Source of the DNA: DRKI01 sp011051875 | GTDB lineage: Bacteria; Desulfobacterota; Desulfobulbia; Desulfobulbales; Desulfobulbaceae | Reading direction: 5' to 3' | Assembly: GCA_026990385.1 (NCBI GenBank) | Contig: JALXDL010000104.1 | Coordinates: 1 to 64,000 of the forward strand | Length of the DNA stretch: 64,000 nucleotides | In this document: positions 27,349 through 36,118 of the stretch, piece by piece | Layout: every line of letters starts with the position of its first letter | How positions within the stretch are numbered: the first letter of the stretch is position 1 | Position numbers and translations under genes: made by a program | The notes under the pieces: generated by a model | Databases searched by the model: none | Told to the model about the DNA's origin: nothing | Seen by the model: the letters and a program-made list of their open reading frames with translations, nothing else

Positions 27349-28779
27349 TCACTGCTCCTCTTTCCTCTCTCGCTCAACCGCGGTCGCGACCTTGTCATCG
27401 ACAAAGGTGCCCAGGACCTTGCGCAGGTTGAGCAGCTCCATCTGGTAGTCGTAGGTGGTGACGATCAGGTCGGTACGAACCCGATTCAGTTCGGTGACCG
27501 CCTGATCCCGGTCAAGACCGGTGGCGGCGCCGTAAGAGAACTGGGTGTTGGTGATCTCATAGGTCTTTTGCGCCAGTTCCACCTGCTTGTTCAGATTCTC
27601 CAGCCGATTCCGGTAGGACTCGATATTGGTAAGGGCCGTATGCAGGTTCACCTCGATGGTGTCGTAGAGTTCCTGCCGCGCCAGGCGGGCGATCTTCAGG
27701 TTCTCCCGCTGTTCCTTGAGCTGCGAGTACCTGGTGCCGCCGTCGTAGAGCGGAACACTGACCTGGATGGAAGAGAGGAGGTAGTTGTAATCCTCGTCAT
27801 AGGCGGGATTGTTGTTGACGTAATAGTTGATGGAACCATCCAGGGAGGGCCAGAAATTGGCCTCGGCGATCTCGACATCGAGCCCGGACACCTTGACCTG
27901 CTGTTCGGCGGCCTGATAGTCGTGACGCCGGGCGAGCGCCTGTTGAAAAAGGGTAGTAAAATCTTCATCGGGCGGGGCCAGTTCAGGCGGTGCCACCACC
28001 TCGAAATCCCTGTCCCGGATCTTGGCCTGGTTCCTGAGGATGTTTTTCTGCAGCTTCAGGTTATTTTCGCTCTCCAGCAGGTTGCCGCGCGCCTTGGTCA
28101 CATTGAGTTCAGCCCGGACCACCACGTCTTCAGTCACCTGCCCCGCCCTGTACATGGTCTCGGAGACCCGCATGCCCTCGGCGGTCAAGTCAACAAAATC
28201 GTGGGCATTGGCCACCAGCTCCCTGGCCTGCAGAACCTGGTAGTAGGCCCTGGCGACCTCATAGAGCGTATCCTGGATCTCCTGGTAATACTCCTGCCGC
28301 GCCCCCTCTATCTGTTCCTTTGCCTGCTCACTGCGCGGGAAAAAGGTCATCTTGAACAGGGGTTGCTGCAGCTCCAGGTCCCCCATGGTCTGGTCTTCGG
28401 GGATGACTTCCCGCTCATAGTAGTCAATGGGCCGGTCGGCGTGGTTATAGCGGCCATAGGCATTGAGCTTGGGCATCATATCGACCCGCGCCTTTTCCGG
28501 CAGCAACCTGGAGATCACCACCCGTCTTTCGGCGGCCCGGATGCGCGGGTGTCCCTCCAGGGCCAGGTTGAAGGTCTCTTCCAGCGTATAGGTTTTTGTC
28601 TCTTCAACCTGTTGTCGGTTGGCAGCCACACTCAGAGACGAGATCCGAATCGCATCATTCGAGACAGCAGCCGCCTCTTCCCCGGCAGCGGCCCCGGGGA
28701 CCGGTCGGAGGAAAAGACATGTTATCGCCGCCACAGAGAGAAGTCCTCTCACTACGGTTCCCCCGGAACCCAATCGCAT
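27349..28779 (-). CDS. TolC-family outer-membrane efflux protein
   Basis: A 476-residue outer-membrane channel subunit. The signal peptide is MRLGSGGTVVRGLLSVAAIT followed by CLFLRPVPGAAAG. The two OEP repeats begin with YTLEETFNLALEGHPRIRAAE and APPDEDFTTLFQQALARRHD. Each ends in long coiled-coil helices with a beta-strand insertion (WPSLDGSINYYVNNNP). Length fits TolC. I favour the ATG at 28779, since the start at 28818 gives an over-long n-region. It follows the HlyD-type adaptor gene by about 80 bases and precedes the sulfotransferase by ten. Together with that adaptor it would make an envelope-spanning exporter for the cluster product. Confidence 0.87.
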   Translation of the reverse strand: MRLGSGGTVVRGLLSVAAITCLFLRPVPGAAAGEEAAAVSNDAIRISSLSVAANRQQVEETKTYTLEETFNLALEGHPRIRAAERRVVISRLLPEKARVDMMPKLNAYGRYNHADRPIDYYEREVIPEDQTMGDLELQQPLFKMTFFPRSEQAKEQIEGARQEYYQEIQDTLYEVARAYYQVLQARELVANAHDFVDLTAEGMRVSETMYRAGQVTEDVVVRAELNVTKARGNLLESENNLKLQKNILRNQAKIRDRDFEVVAPPELAPPDEDFTTLFQQALARRHDYQAAEQQVKVSGLDVEIAEANFWPSLDGSINYYVNNNPAYDEDYNYLLSSIQVSVPLYDGGTRYSQLKEQRENLKIARLARQELYDTIEVNLHTALTNIESYRNRLENLNKQVELAQKTYEITNTQFSYGAATGLDRDQAVTELNRVRTDLIVTTYDYQMELLNLRKVLGTFVDDKVATAVERERKEEQ

Positions 28780-28858
28780 GCAGATCTTCACATTTTCACC
28801 ACTTGCTTGCAGGTACATGTTGTCTTTCCGTACTTATCGACATGAAACCCGGAATCGA

Positions 28859-31156
28859 TCACGGGATCCACGACCAGATCTCTACCCGGACAAATCTGCT
28901 CAGCCAACGAAAAAATACCGCATAGACAGGTCTGGTTTCCGCCTGGATCTTGGCATAACCAGTCATATCAGTCTTGAGCCAGGAATCCCCATTAGTCAGA
29001 TCTGCCAGCACCGTCACCACCCGTCCCTCATCCTTCAGAGCGACCTTTCTCTCAAAGAGCCATTCCTTTTCACTCAGGGCCCGTATGACCCGCCCCTTCT
29101 GTTTCTCAAAGGCCACCGGCGCCACAGTACGGACCTTGGTGGTGAACTTCCTGGCCGGTTCTGCCCAGGTCTTGAGAACGACCTCTGCCCCCTGCCGGAC
29201 CTGACTGATATCCTCTTCCGGCAGCTGAATATCAACAAGAAGTCGGCTGGAATCCTCGACAACTGCGAACATGTCGCCCTTGTCCAGGTACTGTCCCTCG
29301 CTCTGCACCGGAAAGGCGGTGATGATGTGTCCGTCAATGGGGCTGCGCAGGGTGGTCAATTCCAGCTCCTTGCGAGCGAAATCCACATCAACTTCAGCAA
29401 GCCGGAGCTGGGCCTCCATGGCCCGAATCTCCTCCTTCCTGGGACCGCTTTTGACAAGGTCCAGGTTTTTGATGGCGATCTTTAACCGTTCCCGGTCCAT
29501 GTCTCTGGCCTTGAGCGCCTCGTCATAGTCTTTCTCAGACACAGCCTTGTTCCTGTACATTTCCTCCTGCCGCCTGAGCAGTTTCTCGCTGTGCCGCAGA
29601 CTGGTCCGCGCCGCTTCCACCTCCTGTTCGGCCTTGGCGATCTCCTCGGGTTTGGGACCGGCCAGCAGCAGATCGAGCTGGGCCTTGATGTTATCACGGG
29701 TTGCCTGTGCCTCTTCAAACCGGCGTTGCTGATCCCGGCTGTCGAGCCGGGCAACAGGTTCCCCTGCCTTTACCTTCTCTCCCTGCTCAACGAACACCTC
29801 TTCGATTCTGCCGGGGACCTGGGCACGGATTCCGAACTGGGCCACGGGTCGCAGACTGAACTCACCACTGACAGAACTGCGATAGGGCAACAGCATGACA
29901 ACGACAATGATCAACAGAATGCCGAACTGCACCAGGTAGCGTATTCGTATCGATCCAGTTTGATTCAACATAATTCTTCGCTCCCCCCATTTTTCCATTC
30001 TCGTGAATCCTGCCCTGATCTGTTGCTCGAAACGAAGGCAAAGCACAACAAGGAAGAAGATGGCTCCCACACCCTTCATCTTCGACGTAAGCAGAAAGCC
30101 GGCAGTGCCAAGGATCAGACTCCAGAACCCTGTCTCAAAGATCAAGATCAGCAGACCAAACCACCAGAACAGCTTCATCTCTGCCGCCGACAATGGCTCG
30201 GGCAATCCCCTCCCGGTGATGCGGTATTTGAAGACCCGCAGGGCACGGTTTCTCAGGTAACGCATATCGGTCCACAGGCTGAGGATATAATAACCATCCC
30301 GTTCCAGGAACGGATTTAGGTTGAGCAGCACGTAGACCATGGAAACCTGGGCCAGGACCAGCCAGACCGTATGCATCACAGACCAGCCGGTGGTGTTGTT
30401 CCAGGCTATGATGCAGAGGGCGCAGAATAGCACCTGGGCCAGGCTGCCTGCCAGATGGATCAGGAGATGAGCCCGCCTTTCCCTCTCAAAGATCGCGTTG
30501 CTGGTATCGCTGAAGAAGCGGGGGACCAGCCGGTAGATCAGGGTGAGGTTGAAGGAGGCCACCTGCCCGCCGTAGTAACGACAGGCGATTCCCTTGACCA
30601 CCTCGCCGATAACGTTGGTCGTCACGATACCCAGGATCGGTAGCAGGAAATTGCCGCCGGTCTTCCAGAACACCTTGGTCTCGAGAAGAAAATCCGATCC
30701 ATGCCGAACGAGAACTCCGGCGGCCGCCAGAATCACAGCAAGGGACAAGACAAGAAAAACCGGATTGAACCACCAGCTGAACAGGGCAGCCAGCCAGGAA
30801 AACAGGCGGTTCGGATCAAAAAGTGGCCAGACCCGATCCGGGACAATGAGTTCATCCTCCCTCCCCCTGTTGGCCTGCTGCGATGTGGTGAGAAAACCGG
30901 CATAATCCAGTTGGTGGACCAGGGCCCGCAGCTGCTCTTCGGGCAGCCGGTAACCGAACCGCTGCCGGAAGCTCTCCTGCAACGACTCAAAGGTGGCACT
31001 GCCATTAAGACCCCGGCAGAGGAAGTATTCCTCCTCGCCCAGCTCCAGCATCGTCCCGCCCAGGCCGTCCTGAACGATGTAATAGAATCCACCACCCTCC
31101 CGCAGGCGCGGGATGATATTGAGATCCTGCCGGAAAACAGGTACATGCCCTTTCAC
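28859..31156 (-). CDS. PqqD-like / inactive M50 (S2P) / HlyD adaptor fusion protein
   Basis: A 765-residue three-part protein. Residues about 10-85 resemble a PqqD-like winged helix (MLELGEEEYFLCRGLNG). Residues 100-420 are a polytopic domain matching site-2 protease (M50) exporters, ending in the N-P-x-x-x-x-D-G-Y motif (LNLNPFLERDGYY, D287). The zinc motif HExxH is replaced by G184-E185-V-V-K188, so proteolysis is not expected. Residues 430-765 are an HlyD adaptor: a transmembrane helix, lipoyl halves around a long coiled coil, and TLRSPIDGHI. The likely start is a GTG at 31156 after GGGGG; a longer start at 31228 overlaps the upstream gene. It lies next to tolC, so export is the probable role. 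Confidence 0.8.
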   Translation of the reverse strand: MKGHVPVFRQDLNIIPRLREGGGFYYIVQDGLGGTMLELGEEEYFLCRGLNGSATFESLQESFRQRFGYRLPEEQLRALVHQLDYAGFLTTSQQANRGREDELIVPDRVWPLFDPNRLFSWLAALFSWWFNPVFLVLSLAVILAAAGVLVRHGSDFLLETKVFWKTGGNFLLPILGIVTTNVIGEVVKGIACRYYGGQVASFNLTLIYRLVPRFFSDTSNAIFERERRAHLLIHLAGSLAQVLFCALCIIAWNNTTGWSVMHTVWLVLAQVSMVYVLLNLNPFLERDGYYILSLWTDMRYLRNRALRVFKYRITGRGLPEPLSAAEMKLFWWFGLLILIFETGFWSLILGTAGFLLTSKMKGVGAIFFLVVLCLRFEQQIRAGFTRMEKWGERRIMLNQTGSIRIRYLVQFGILLIIVVVMLLPYRSSVSGEFSLRPVAQFGIRAQVPGRIEEVFVEQGEKVKAGEPVARLDSRDQQRRFEEAQATRDNIKAQLDLLLAGPKPEEIAKAEQEVEAARTSLRHSEKLLRRQEEMYRNKAVSEKDYDEALKARDMDRERLKIAIKNLDLVKSGPRKEEIRAMEAQLRLAEVDVDFARKELELTTLRSPIDGHIITAFPVQSEGQYLDKGDMFAVVEDSSRLLVDIQLPEEDISQVRQGAEVVLKTWAEPARKFTTKVRTVAPVAFEKQKGRVIRALSEKEWLFERKVALKDEGRVVTVLADLTNGDSWLKTDMTGYAKIQAETRPVYAVFFRWLSRFVRVEIWSWIP

Positions 31157-31175
31157 ATTCCAGCCCCCTGTATGC

Positions 31176-32597
31176 CTAGAGAAGATCGGAACCAGGAAGA
31201 AAACTCTCCCAGGCCCGACTGATGTCATCCTTCAGGAACAATTCAATACTCACACCATGGCTGCTGCCCGGCATCTTTTTGTCGACCCGAACCACCCGGC
31301 CGCGCAGTTCCAGATCCTCCTCGCCGAATTCTTTCTTAATCACTACGTCCACCTCCGTACCCACCTCCAGCTCCTCGGGACAATCGAGCAGCAGACCACC
31401 GTGAGAGATATTAAGCGTCTTGCCCTCCAGGCTCTCTGTTCCCGGGGCCTGAAGCTCAACGGGCAGCCTGACGGTAAAGCGCTCAAAGCGCCGTTGCTCG
31501 ACCTTGGGCCTGATAATCTTCTTCTCCACTACGGTTTCCGGAAGCTGCAGTTCACCCTCCAGGCCCAGGGCCCTGCGATACACGGCAACCGCCTGCCGGA
31601 ACTGCTCCCGCTCAAACAGCCTCCGTCCCTCCTCGCATTCAATTTCCCGCAACTCCGCTGCTGTCTGGTAGGAAATCACTGCCTCTCGGTACCAGCCAAG
31701 CATGGCAAAGGCATCGCCCAGGTCACCATGGGCGGATGCCGACTGCGGATCATAGCGCAGGGTGGCCTTGTAGTGGGAGACCGCGACCTCGTACTGTCCG
31801 AGCCTGAAATAAATATTGCCCAGCCGGTGATGGGGCAATGAAAGACGGAAGTCGAGATACAGTGCGGCCCGGTTCTCGAGGATCGCCTGCTTGTATTCGC
31901 CAAGCCGGTAATGGACCTCTCCCAGCTTGTAATGCACCCGGGCCAGTTTGGGGTCTATTCTTTCCGCCTCCTGGTATTCCAGCATGGCGGCCATGAAATC
32001 TCCCTGCTCCAGGTAGATATCTCCCAGCCCCAAATGGGCATCGGCACTGGTGGGGTTGAGCTGTAACACCCGTTTCACCGCCTGCACGGCATCCTCTTTT
32101 CTCCCCTGCTCATGATAGATCGTTGCCAGTCTGTTCCAGGCAAAGACCTGCTGCGGGTTCAACTCGATAACCTTACGGAAGGCCTCAACAGCCTTGTCCG
32201 GTTCGCCGCTGGCATGATACAGGTCACCGAGCAGGGACAGGGCCATGATTGACTCCGGGTCCCTGTCCAGTGCCCTGGCACATACGGCAATCCCCTCCAC
32301 ATATTCGCCATGTTCACTGTGGATATGGGCCAGGATCAGGTAAGGCTCACTGAGCTGGGAGTCACAACGAATGGCCTCGGCGCAGGCCTGTCGCGCCTCC
32401 TCGTATCGACCGAGATCGGCATGGATCCGGGCCAACATGACATGCCCCGGCGCAAAGGAAGGGTTCAGGGAAAGGGCCACCCGGCACTCCTCCAGGGCCC
32501 GTTCCTCATCGCCATTGCCGTAATAGATCTCCGCCATCGTCAATCTGGCACGTGGTCCATATCCCAGTTCCTTGACCTTGGGAATATATTCTTCCAT
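31176..32597 (-). CDS. TPR protein with C-terminal PilZ (c-di-GMP-binding) domain
   Basis: A 473-residue cytoplasmic protein. Residues 15-330 are about nine tetratricopeptide repeats (for example GNGDEERALEECRVALSLNP and ADAHLGLGDIYLEQGDFMAA). Residues 365-460 are a PilZ domain. Both c-di-GMP-binding motifs are intact: R369-R-F-E-R373 (RxxxR) and N396-I-S-H-G-G (N/D-x-S-x-x-G). There is no signal peptide. The ATG has a GGGAG site. It sits between the radical SAM gene and the exporter fusion with gaps of only 19-23 bases, so it is co-transcribed with them. It probably links product synthesis or export to cyclic di-GMP level, with the TPRs providing a docking surface for cluster enzymes. That coupling is inference. 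Confidence 0.85.
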   Translation of the reverse strand: MEEYIPKVKELGYGPRARLTMAEIYYGNGDEERALEECRVALSLNPSFAPGHVMLARIHADLGRYEEARQACAEAIRCDSQLSEPYLILAHIHSEHGEYVEGIAVCARALDRDPESIMALSLLGDLYHASGEPDKAVEAFRKVIELNPQQVFAWNRLATIYHEQGRKEDAVQAVKRVLQLNPTSADAHLGLGDIYLEQGDFMAAMLEYQEAERIDPKLARVHYKLGEVHYRLGEYKQAILENRAALYLDFRLSLPHHRLGNIYFRLGQYEVAVSHYKATLRYDPQSASAHGDLGDAFAMLGWYREAVISYQTAAELREIECEEGRRLFEREQFRQAVAVYRRALGLEGELQLPETVVEKKIIRPKVEQRRFERFTVRLPVELQAPGTESLEGKTLNISHGGLLLDCPEELEVGTEVDVVIKKEFGEEDLELRGRVVRVDKKMPGSSHGVSIELFLKDDISRAWESFLPGSDLL

Positions 32598-32620
32598 ATG
32601 CAGGGTTCTCCCTCAGCGGT

Positions 32621-34288
32621 TCAGTAACCTTCTTCCCAGGCTTTCTGATCTTCCCTGATATAGGCGGGGAAACGATTCAGGATGTGATCGCGCAACCGCT
32701 GGCTGGCCTCCTGAAAATCATTGCCTCCCCGTTCATACTCGAGCCCGACCACGTCGAGATCCCGCATGGTCTGGTACGACTCCTCCACCGACAGCCCCAG
32801 CCCCATGAAGGTGGGAAAACCGCACTCGGTGCCCAGGCAGATACCCTTCTCCAGCAACCAGCGGTTACCCTCCACCACCCACTGGTCGGCCATGTCGGAA
32901 TCCATGGTCTTGTGGGTCCAGGTCATGCCCTCGCCTTCCAGCTCGAATTCATCCCGGCCGTAGACCAGGGTGTCGTGTTCGACCCGGAACTGGCCCAGGT
33001 TGACCGTGTTGGGCCGGGTGCGGTCGATGAAGGCAAGGGTGTTCTCAAAGGTCTCCCTGGTCTCGCCGGGATAGCCGACAATAAAGCTGGCATGGCAGAA
33101 GATATCGTGTTTCTTGGCAATGGCCACGCCCCGCTCGGCATCGGCCACCGTGTGCATCTTGTTCATCTTCTTGAGGATGGAGTCGTCGCCCGACTCGATG
33201 CCGAAGAAGACGGCAAAGCAGCCGGCCCGTTTCATCAGCTCCACCCGCTCGTCGTTCATGTCGTCCACCCGGGCGTAGCAGGACCACTCGAGCCCCAGGT
33301 CGAGCTCGATCATCAGCCGGCAGATATCTTCGGGATAATGCGGGTAGTGGGGCGGACCGTCGGTGAAGTTGGAGTCGCTGATCCGGTAGCGGGTGATGCC
33401 CAGCCGGGCATTGGCCAGCAGCTCCTCCCGGATATCGTCCAGGGAGCGGATGGTCTTGCCGCGGTCATAGGAACAGTAGAAGCAGTTCTTCTGGCAGCCG
33501 CGAGAGAACTCGATGGCATAGACATGGTTGTAGCTGCGGTGCACGTGCCGCCAGTCGGCCACCGGGATACGCACCTTGCTGGCGAGAAAGGGCCGGCCCG
33601 TCTCGTCGAGCCGGCTTGCCTTGCGGCCATTGACCCCATAGAGCACCCGGCCGTCCGGGGTCCGGTACGAGGCGTTGGGGATCGTGGCCGGGTCCCGTTT
33701 GCCGTGCAGCACCTCGAGGATGGCGATGATCGCCTCTTCGCCGTCGCCGAAGACGCAGAAATCGCCAAGATCATGCAGGTGCCGCAGCTTGCGGATGCTG
33801 GGGCCGCCCAGGACCAGGCGCGTGTCCTCATGCATGATCTTGCGGATCTCGCCGATGTAGCGGCGTACCATGATCTCGTTGAGCAGAAAGGTGGTGGACA
33901 GGCCAACGGCCCGCGGTCTTTCCGCCAGGATCCTCTTCACGTATTCCATCCGCTTGGGAAAACGCAGGATATTGTCGACCACCACGACCGAGTAGCCCGC
34001 ATCCGTGGCCACGGTGGCCAGGTCGCAGAGGCTCAGGTGCGGCCGGTGCGGCACCCGGATGCGATAGCGACGTTCCGTGGTCTGCGGATCCTCGCCCGGC
34101 AGGAAGGGGAGCGGCCGGAAGTAGTCGGTGATGCCGTACTTCTTTTCCACCCGTTCCTTGTCTTCACGGGTGAACCCCAGGGCCCGCATCTGCTGGCCCA
34201 GTTTTTCATCACTGCGGAACCAGTAATCACCCTCCCAGGCAATGGGTTCGTCCGTCAACAGCACGAGATCGATCCTGTCTTTCACCAT
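32621..34288 (-). CDS. B12-binding-type radical SAM enzyme
   Basis: A 555-residue radical SAM protein of the cobalamin-binding (BchE/P-methylase-like, class B) organisation. Residues about 75-190 form a Rossmann B12-binding-like domain (LCDLATVATDAGYSVVVVDN; GLSTTFLLNE; RLVLGGPSI) without an obvious DxHxxG motif. The [4Fe-4S] motif is C265-Q-K-N-C269-F-Y-C272. The TIM-barrel domain then continues with FFGIESGDDSILKKMNK and GYPGETRETFENTLAFID. Such enzymes methylate unactivated carbons, cyclise, or cleave. An AGGAGG-type site precedes the ATG. Its place among four methyltransferase domains and ahead of the exporter suggests C-methylation or ring formation on the polyketide chain. No RiPP precursor is visible nearby. 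Confidence 0.87.
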   Translation of the reverse strand: MVKDRIDLVLLTDEPIAWEGDYWFRSDEKLGQQMRALGFTREDKERVEKKYGITDYFRPLPFLPGEDPQTTERRYRIRVPHRPHLSLCDLATVATDAGYSVVVVDNILRFPKRMEYVKRILAERPRAVGLSTTFLLNEIMVRRYIGEIRKIMHEDTRLVLGGPSIRKLRHLHDLGDFCVFGDGEEAIIAILEVLHGKRDPATIPNASYRTPDGRVLYGVNGRKASRLDETGRPFLASKVRIPVADWRHVHRSYNHVYAIEFSRGCQKNCFYCSYDRGKTIRSLDDIREELLANARLGITRYRISDSNFTDGPPHYPHYPEDICRLMIELDLGLEWSCYARVDDMNDERVELMKRAGCFAVFFGIESGDDSILKKMNKMHTVADAERGVAIAKKHDIFCHASFIVGYPGETRETFENTLAFIDRTRPNTVNLGQFRVEHDTLVYGRDEFELEGEGMTWTHKTMDSDMADQWVVEGNRWLLEKGICLGTECGFPTFMGLGLSVEESYQTMRDLDVVGLEYERGGNDFQEASQRLRDHILNRFPAYIREDQKAWEEGY

Positions 34289-34388
34289 GTCCTCCTCTTC
34301 CGCGCTTGCGGCGGAAGCTCACGTAGAGTTGATGTTGCGATGCGCCTGCCGCCATATTCTCCCTGGTGGCCGCCCTCCGGGACGCCCG

Positions 34389-35261
34389 TCAGGTCTCCCG
34401 CTCCTTGACCGCGGCGACCTCCAGCCAGAGACGCGGCACCTCGGTCATTCCCACCGCGGCAAGGGTCGGACCCGCCGTCTCCTGCAGGGCCTCGGAGGCC
34501 AGCTGCACCGGGTAGCCGCTGAACAGGACCTCGGCCAGGCCGGCATAGGCACCAATGGTCTCGAAACAGCGCTGGTTCATCAGCACGGTCCGCTCGTTGA
34601 TCCCCTCGACCCTGAAACCGCGCTCCCGCAGCACCCGCTTCCAGTCGTCGATGGAGAGCCAGGGCTTGGAAAAGGCCTTTTTCGCCGTGCCTCGTTTTCT
34701 CCTGATCCCGGGCTTCCCCTGCCGGCGCAGCTCCCTGTCCCTGTCCATCATGTAGACGGCGGCCTGCTTCACCCACTCGTGGTGCACCTTCTCGGTCCCC
34801 GGCGGCATGGTGCCGGCATAGAACGACGAGTTGAAGGCAAACAGGCCGCCCGGCCGCAGCACCCGGTTGATCTCGGCCAGCAGGCGGCCCTCGTCCGGCA
34901 GCATATGGATGGAGTTGCCCATGACCACCGCGTCCATGCTCCGGCCGGCCACCGGCAGGAGATCGGCGGTACCCTGCAGGAGCTGGAGACGGATGCCCCG
35001 CCGCGCCAGGGCTCCCGTGTCCCGGAAGTGGCGCAGGGCGATCAACATCGACTCCAGGGAGAGATCCAGGCCCAGGACCCGTTCCAGGCGGGGACAGGCC
35101 CTGGCCAGGAGATCGGTCATCACGCCGGTGCCGCAGGCCAGGTCGAGCAGCACCTCCACCCCGGCCAGGGGCAGGGTCCCGACAAAGGCGCGGTTGGCCT
35201 CCACGTATTCCGGCTCCCGGGAAAAGGGCTCGTAGGTCATGTTGACTTCAACGGCGCACAC
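34389..35261 (-). CDS. Class I SAM-dependent methyltransferase
   Basis: A 290-residue Rossmann methyltransferase. The SAM-binding motif I is VLLDLACGTGVMTDLLARA (near residue 38), motif II LGLDLSLESM, and motif IV DAVVMGNSIHMLPDE, with FAFNSSFYAGTMPPG after it. The start is a GTG at 35261 behind GAGG with seven bases spacing; an ATG seven codons later is possible. It lies nine bases downstream of the preceding methyltransferase stop. It lacks the FLNYGYW signature of its two neighbours, so it is a more distant relative with possibly a different acceptor (O- rather than C-). Acceptor identity is not readable. Confidence 0.85.
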   Translation of the reverse strand: MCAVEVNMTYEPFSREPEYVEANRAFVGTLPLAGVEVLLDLACGTGVMTDLLARACPRLERVLGLDLSLESMLIALRHFRDTGALARRGIRLQLLQGTADLLPVAGRSMDAVVMGNSIHMLPDEGRLLAEINRVLRPGGLFAFNSSFYAGTMPPGTEKVHHEWVKQAAVYMMDRDRELRRQGKPGIRRKRGTAKKAFSKPWLSIDDWKRVLRERGFRVEGINERTVLMNQRCFETIGAYAGLAEVLFSGYPVQLASEALQETAGPTLAAVGMTEVPRLWLEVAAVKERET

Positions 35262-35270
35262 GGCTGTACC

Positions 35271-36104
35271 TCAGGGTTCTGGGGCGCCCGCGGGCGGCCC
35301 CGGTTTCATGGCAGCGACCAGGAGATATTTTTCCGTATCAGGGACCCGGTCGTAGGAAAGCCGCAGGTGGTCGGCCAGCTGCTGCCGGGAGATCTCGCCG
35401 GCAAAGTACTGTTCATGAAAAAACCTGACCACGTTCATGAAATGGCCCTTCCAGCAGGCCTCGGTGGCATCGACCAGCTCCACCCGGGCAAAGCCGGCGG
35501 CCTCCAGCTGCCGCCGGTACTCCGATTCATCGCGGACATAGTTCTCCTCGTGCCGGTATCTGCGGCGTTTTTCCGCCTCCTTGCACATGAGGATGTCGGA
35601 GAGCAGCAGCCAACCGCCCGGCTTGAGTATGCGGCACGCCTCATGGAAAAATCGCTGCCTGGTGCGAAAATGGAAGGCCGCCTCCACGCAGAGGACCACA
35701 TCAAAACTTGCGTCGGCAAAATCGAGCCTGGTGGCATCCATGACCCGGAAGTCACAATCTGGAGCATTGCGGCGGGCGATGGACACCTGTTTTTCAGAGA
35801 TATTGATCCCCGTAATCTGTGCCGGCCGAAAGTACCTACACAGGTAACGGGTGGTAGCTCCCTTGCCACACGCCACATCCAGGACCCGCCCCTGCCGCAC
35901 GGGCAGGAAATCAAGCAGCTTTTCCACCAACCGTTCCGAGGCTTCCTTCTGGCCGGCAGTGGTCTCGTCCCAATAGCCGTAGTTCAGAAAATCGCTGTCT
36001 TCGTAATAGCGACAGTGCATGGGGCTATCCACCATGCGGTCGTACCGCTCCCCTACAGGATTGGCCGGTAAATCCGCGGCCGGATTGGGGCTCTTCATCT
36101 CCAT
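35271..36104 (-). CDS. Class I SAM-dependent methyltransferase (FLNYGYW subfamily, copy 2)
   Basis: A 277-residue methyltransferase. A lid region with DSDFLNYGYWDETTAGQKEA precedes motif I (VLDVACGKGATTRYLCRYF). ITGINISEKQVSIAR and ASFDVVLCVEAAFHF follow, the last being the acidic post-IV motif seen in UbiE/SmtA-like small-molecule methyltransferases. It is clearly a paralogue of the next gene upstream: they share the same block order, and the lid and motif I are nearly superimposable. A GGAG site stands four bases before the ATG. Tandem duplication followed by divergence suggests two methylation positions on one product. Confidence 0.86.
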   Translation of the reverse strand: MEMKSPNPAADLPANPVGERYDRMVDSPMHCRYYEDSDFLNYGYWDETTAGQKEASERLVEKLLDFLPVRQGRVLDVACGKGATTRYLCRYFRPAQITGINISEKQVSIARRNAPDCDFRVMDATRLDFADASFDVVLCVEAAFHFRTRQRFFHEACRILKPGGWLLLSDILMCKEAEKRRRYRHEENYVRDESEYRRQLEAAGFARVELVDATEACWKGHFMNVVRFFHEQYFAGEISRQQLADHLRLSYDRVPDTEKYLLVAAMKPGPPAGAPEP

Positions 36105-36118
36105 AGTTCTCCGCCGGG

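Noticed and set aside
28859..31156. Active M50 intramembrane protease
   Set aside because: The HExxH motif is replaced by GEVVK. Only the fold and the second D-containing motif remain.
34289..34410. Short Arg/Gly-rich frame before the radical SAM gene, considered as a RiPP precursor
   Set aside because: It mostly overlaps the radical SAM start out of frame, has a badly spaced ribosome site, and shows neither a leader-core pattern nor a Cys-rich core.
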